Source of the DNA: Fidelibacterota bacterium
Lineage (GTDB): Bacteria > Marinisomatota > Marinisomatia > Marinisomatales > UBA1611
Direction of reading: 5' to 3'
DNA: 38,818 bases
NCBI GenBank assembly: GCA_002722105.1
Contig: PBKF01000005.1
Span: 1-38,818 of the forward strand
Part shown: positions 35,864 to 38,818 of the stretch, one piece after another
Layout: each line of letters opens with the position of its first letter
Numbering within the stretch: the first letter of the stretch is position 1
Notes under the pieces: generated by a model
Database searches by the model: none
What the model saw: only the letters and a program-made list of their open reading frames with translations
Told to the model about the DNA's origin: nothing
Program-made: the position numbers and the translations under genes

Positions 35864-37204
35864 TTATATACGAGAAATCCAATTAATATGTAGTTTCCCA
35901 TCACTGAAATTTTGGCCTTTTGCCATTGCATATTGAATTTTAATTATGGTTTTATTTGTTACTTGTGTAAAGCCTAAACCATAACCAACATTATTATTAT
36001 TATTAAATAAGTTCAATTTATCTGTACCACAATCTATAAAAATGCCTGTTTGTATCATATTAACCGGTTTATAATTTAGTTCAATTGTGCCCACTTGAAA
36101 TTGTGGTGCGGAAAAGTTTTGTTCTTTGAACCCTCGTAAAGTGCCACTACCTCCATAGATCATATACCTTGATTTAGGAATTATTACTTGAAAATCATGT
36201 AGCCCCTTCCCCTGCAACCGCAACATTACATTAAATTTTTTCCAAATTTCAAAATACTGCTGAATATCAAATTCTGTTTCAATGTATTCAGTCTTTTTCT
36301 GAAGACCTGCATCAATGCTAATATTGATTTTTTTCCCTTTTGTTGGTAGATAACGTTGGTTCCTTGTATCTGTATTCTTTGAAATTGAAAGAGCTTTAAA
36401 CCATACCTTCTCAAAACCACTGATTTGGCCAATTTTTGTGGGATGTGTCCTACCAGATATGAAACCCAAATTTAAATGCCCTACCCATGGGGAATATAGC
36501 CGTAACATTGATTCTGTTTTAATAATTGTATACAAACCGCTCATAATTTCATGGTGATATCGAATGTGAGTACCTAATTCCCATCCGAACGGATGTGGCT
36601 CAAGTATTTCAAATTGAATACTCTGAGATAATGAATCAGTTCGCTTCCAATAAAAATCTAAAATACCGGCCGTTTGAATCAAATTTTCAAAATGAAGATC
36701 AATTTCTCCATTCAGATACCAATTCTTTCCTTGTTGACTTAGACCAAATATTCCAGAAAAATAACTTTCAAATTCTGGTGAAAATTGAAGAATAGCCCCT
36801 AAATGGTTTTCATCAATTAGACCAAGTTCAATTAAAGGTTCTCGCCTAAAAAAGTAATAACGTTGAACCCAGTTTTTCTTAATATTCTCAAATCCATTAT
36901 TTATAGGGTTAGATTTTAATGGAGCTATAATTCGATCCATAATCGGATTTTGGATATTTATAACACCATCTATCACTAATGAATCTATGTATTTTCTATT
37001 TTCAACAATAGAATAGATTGAATAATCAGGGTTTAGTTGAAATCTTTTTAGGTTATAAACCAATGCTATGTTTGAATCATATGCTTTTTTATTGTAGAGA
37101 GAGTCTAGAACAATACTTGATTCAATAGATGGAATTTTGACCATGGTCTCTTGCCCAATAAGGATCCCAAAAGCTAAATAAATTAAATTACTAAAAATGC
37201 GCAC
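35864..37204 (-). CDS. Omp85/BamA-like outer-membrane barrel protein
   Basis: A 446-residue outer-membrane protein. The late segment RYMIYGGSGTLRGFKEQNFS followed by QFQVGTIELNY is the Omp85 (surface antigen) signature with the RGF lid loop, and the C-terminus ends in barrel strands. The N-terminal portion lacks recognisable POTRA domains. I chose GTG 37204 as start: GGGAG lies six bases before it, and the product begins with a clean signal peptide (RIFSNLIYLAFGILIGQ). The in-frame ATG at 37249 would overlap the upstream gene by 59 bases and add a charged leader. With GTG, the overlap is 14 bases. Confidence 0.75.
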   Translation of the reverse strand: MRIFSNLIYLAFGILIGQETMVKIPSIESSIVLDSLYNKKAYDSNIALVYNLKRFQLNPDYSIYSIVENRKYIDSLVIDGVINIQNPIMDRIIAPLKSNPINNGFENIKKNWVQRYYFFRREPLIELGLIDENHLGAILQFSPEFESYFSGIFGLSQQGKNWYLNGEIDLHFENLIQTAGILDFYWKRTDSLSQSIQFEILEPHPFGWELGTHIRYHHEIMSGLYTIIKTESMLRLYSPWVGHLNLGFISGRTHPTKIGQISGFEKVWFKALSISKNTDTRNQRYLPTKGKKINISIDAGLQKKTEYIETEFDIQQYFEIWKKFNVMLRLQGKGLHDFQVIIPKSRYMIYGGSGTLRGFKEQNFSAPQFQVGTIELNYKPVNMIQTGIFIDCGTDKLNLFNNNNNVGYGLGFTQVTNKTIIKIQYAMAKGQNFSDGKLHINWISRI

Positions 37205-38818
37205 GAATCTCTCCCTGAAATGTGATAAAATTTTTGTAACGAATATCATTTATTGTATCTAAGGTAAAAATCATTGAGATTGATCGGTTAATGAAATACT
37301 GTAGGCGTGTATTGGAACGAAAACTTTTACCAAGAGGATATCCATTCAGTGCTTCAGGTGGTAACTTATATCCATAATTCTTTTCAAATGCATTTATCCA
37401 ACTCATACTTGTCTGCAACCGTCCAGTTTTTTTGAAAAAAATCCGACCATTTACTAAATAGCCAAAAGCATGACCAGTAAAAGAATTTGATTGCTGATCA
37501 CCTGAATCAAAACCTGTCAAGAAACCAATATCAAAATCAAATGACGAATTTATCGATACATGGAATCGGGTTTCATTCCACCAGCCAGCCATCTTTCTAT
37601 TTCTCAAATCAGAAACCGTTGATTTAATTATTTTTGTACGATGCTTTGTATTGAGTTTAACCTGCAATATCTTTGAGATAGATTGGTCAATATCAAGGCC
37701 AAATGAACTTGTTTTATGTAAATCATTCCCTCGAGGATCAAGACCATTTAGTTCATGTTGATTTTCTATCCAACTGAGTAATCTTCTTTTCCCAGAATAT
37801 ATAATCTCTAGTCTCGATTCTAATCTTGAACGAGAAATTGTCGAATCTGTTATTTCAGGCCTTAATATTTTATTGATATCTGATTTAAGTGCACTATAAT
37901 CTAGACGACTATGACTTCGAATTAAAAGTTTTGGTAAACCAGAAATTTTTCCAAAATCAAACATAAAACGCTGTGACCCTTCAAGAATCGATGTTGGATC
38001 ACGTTTTCCGGTTGAAATGGAATGTGCAATAAAGGCACCATTGGGGTCCGATACATATGTATTAAAAACTGGATCATATCTATATTGTCCTAAACCTGTA
38101 CCTACAGAATCATAAACAACAGCTCTTTCTTCAGAAAGAGATTCCTCTTTTTTAATTTGGAGTTCCCATTGAAGTGGATGGAGTCCACGATTATAACTAA
38201 AAGCTAGTGTTGCCAAAGAATAATCAAGGGATGGTAAACTAGATTCAAAAGATTTAATCCGTTTTTTATATATGATATTCTGTGACCACCCTGATGGAAA
38301 CTGTGCTTTCATATCAATAAATCCAATAAAATCTTCAGAAATAGATTCCCAAGTCGTTGAATCATTAAATGTCTCATCTTTTCGCAAATCAACTCCAGTT
38401 TCGATATGTGTCTTCAAATTTTGGAATTGAATTCCACTGCCCACATTACGAAAACGAACTACATTTGATTCTGTTTCTGACAATACTTTTATAAATGGTG
38501 AAAATTCCTTGAAATGTATTTGAAATCTTCCATCAGATCGGTTAAATATTCCTTTCGGTTTTCGAATTGATCTATGATTTATGTATGTATTGGTAAATTT
38601 TAAATGAGTGATATCCTGATTAAAAAAGAACCTGGAATGAGTGAAATTTTGATGGTTCAATTGGGCAACTTCAATATTAGTGGTGCCATATTCATGAATG
38701 ATCAATGTAGAATTCACCTTTGATTCTTTAATATTCTTATTCAATGAAGAATCTAAGTTCCAAAATCTTCTTTGCTGTACATCATTCTCCTGACCAAGCG
38801 CATAATAATTCAAACCTC
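37191..38818 (-). CDS. Outer-membrane beta-barrel protein (5' end outside window)
   Basis: A long barrel-like protein, about 540 residues visible, whose frame is open to the right edge. The first visible residues, YYALGQENDVQ, look like a signal-peptide end, so only a short piece is missing. The rest is alternating polar/aromatic strands (for example FRNVGSGIQFQNLKTHIETG and RLQYFINRSISMIFTLDTI). It ends with EIRAHF, an aromatic C-terminus typical of outer-membrane proteins. No specific family is recognised. It heads the visible part of an eight-gene envelope operon and is coupled to the Omp85-like gene. Confidence 0.65.
   Translation of the reverse strand, partial: GLNYYALGQENDVQQRRFWNLDSSLNKNIKESKVNSTLIIHEYGTTNIEVAQLNHQNFTHSRFFFNQDITHLKFTNTYINHRSIRKPKGIFNRSDGRFQIHFKEFSPFIKVLSETESNVVRFRNVGSGIQFQNLKTHIETGVDLRKDETFNDSTTWESISEDFIGFIDMKAQFPSGWSQNIIYKKRIKSFESSLPSLDYSLATLAFSYNRGLHPLQWELQIKKEESLSEERAVVYDSVGTGLGQYRYDPVFNTYVSDPNGAFIAHSISTGKRDPTSILEGSQRFMFDFGKISGLPKLLIRSHSRLDYSALKSDINKILRPEITDSTISRSRLESRLEIIYSGKRRLLSWIENQHELNGLDPRGNDLHKTSSFGLDIDQSISKILQVKLNTKHRTKIIKSTVSDLRNRKMAGWWNETRFHVSINSSFDFDIGFLTGFDSGDQQSNSFTGHAFGYLVNGRIFFKKTGRLQTSMSWINAFEKNYGYKLPPEALNGYPLGKSFRSNTRLQYFINRSISMIFTLDTINDIRYKNFITFQGEIRAHF
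37209..37216 (-). promoter_or_regulatory. Ribosome binding site AGGGAGAG deciding a GTG start
   Basis: AGGGAGAG on the minus strand lies before GTG 37204 with GGAG six bases away, inside the end of the upstream gene. It decides the start of the Omp85-like gene. Confidence 0.6.

Noticed and set aside
35988..36006. ATT triplet repeat as a functional microsatellite or phase-variation tract
   Set aside because: It is short, in frame and simply encodes an Asn run in a barrel loop; length changes would not shift the frame.

Overview
The window is AT-rich bacterial DNA, coding-dense on both strands, from a diderm (Gram-negative) bacterium. Outer-membrane beta-barrel proteins, an Omp85-type barrel, many lipoproteins, a DUF4837 lipoprotein, a SUI1/YciH protein and Ig/Fn3-repeat surface proteins point to the FCB group. 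My best guess is a marine lineage such as Marinimicrobia (SAR406). This is inference from gene content; no rRNA or marker gene in the window proves it.

Layout. 1-332: tail of an unknown ORF, a short direct repeat and an orphan 5' part of a tRNA-Cys gene, possibly the scar of an integrated element. 333-901: two small convergent hypothetical genes. 909-8747 (minus): a Yej-type peptide ABC importer (binding lipoprotein, two permeases, two separate ATPases) followed by oligoendopeptidase F, which together form a peptide-uptake and degradation operon. 8899-10831: a small beta-barrel/membrane protein pair and a divergent secreted protein. 10847-16744: two translationally coupled repeat lipoproteins (Big_7-type Ig domains, then Fn3 domains) and a convergent Fn3 lipoprotein. 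16838-19435 (minus): tRNA-Gly and an operon of SUI1/YciH, a metallophosphatase-like lipoprotein, a membrane-anchored rhodanese and a MauE/DoxX-type protein. 19545-22740: a secreted protein, tRNA-Ala and an M1 aminopeptidase. 22815-24508 (minus): type-5 uracil-DNA glycosylase and a VAT1-like quinone reductase. 24634-26505: a PpiD/SurA-like periplasmic foldase with a clear terminator. 26541-29782: part of a leucine-degradation (liu) cluster. 29886-30758: an EamA transporter. 30785-38818 (minus): a long envelope operon (outer-membrane protein, Omp85-like barrel, DUF4837, RmlD-like reductase, polyprenyl-P mannose synthase-like GT2, WecA/MraY-like transferase, AccA, YbgC-like thioesterase).

The main discovery is at 17912-19105. 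A straight ORF reading calls a truncated 333-residue protein starting at 18913. The same frame continues upstream through a single TGA to a good lipoprotein signal starting at 19105. The TGA falls in a CG-(TGA) motif at the position where I recall Cys in relatives. It is followed, at the same distance as in E. coli fdhF, by a hairpin with a GGTCT apical loop, a textbook bacterial SECIS. I interpret it as a selenoprotein, Sec47, in an operon with a rhodanese and a MauE-like redox membrane protein: a candidate uncharacterised envelope sulfur/selenium redox module.
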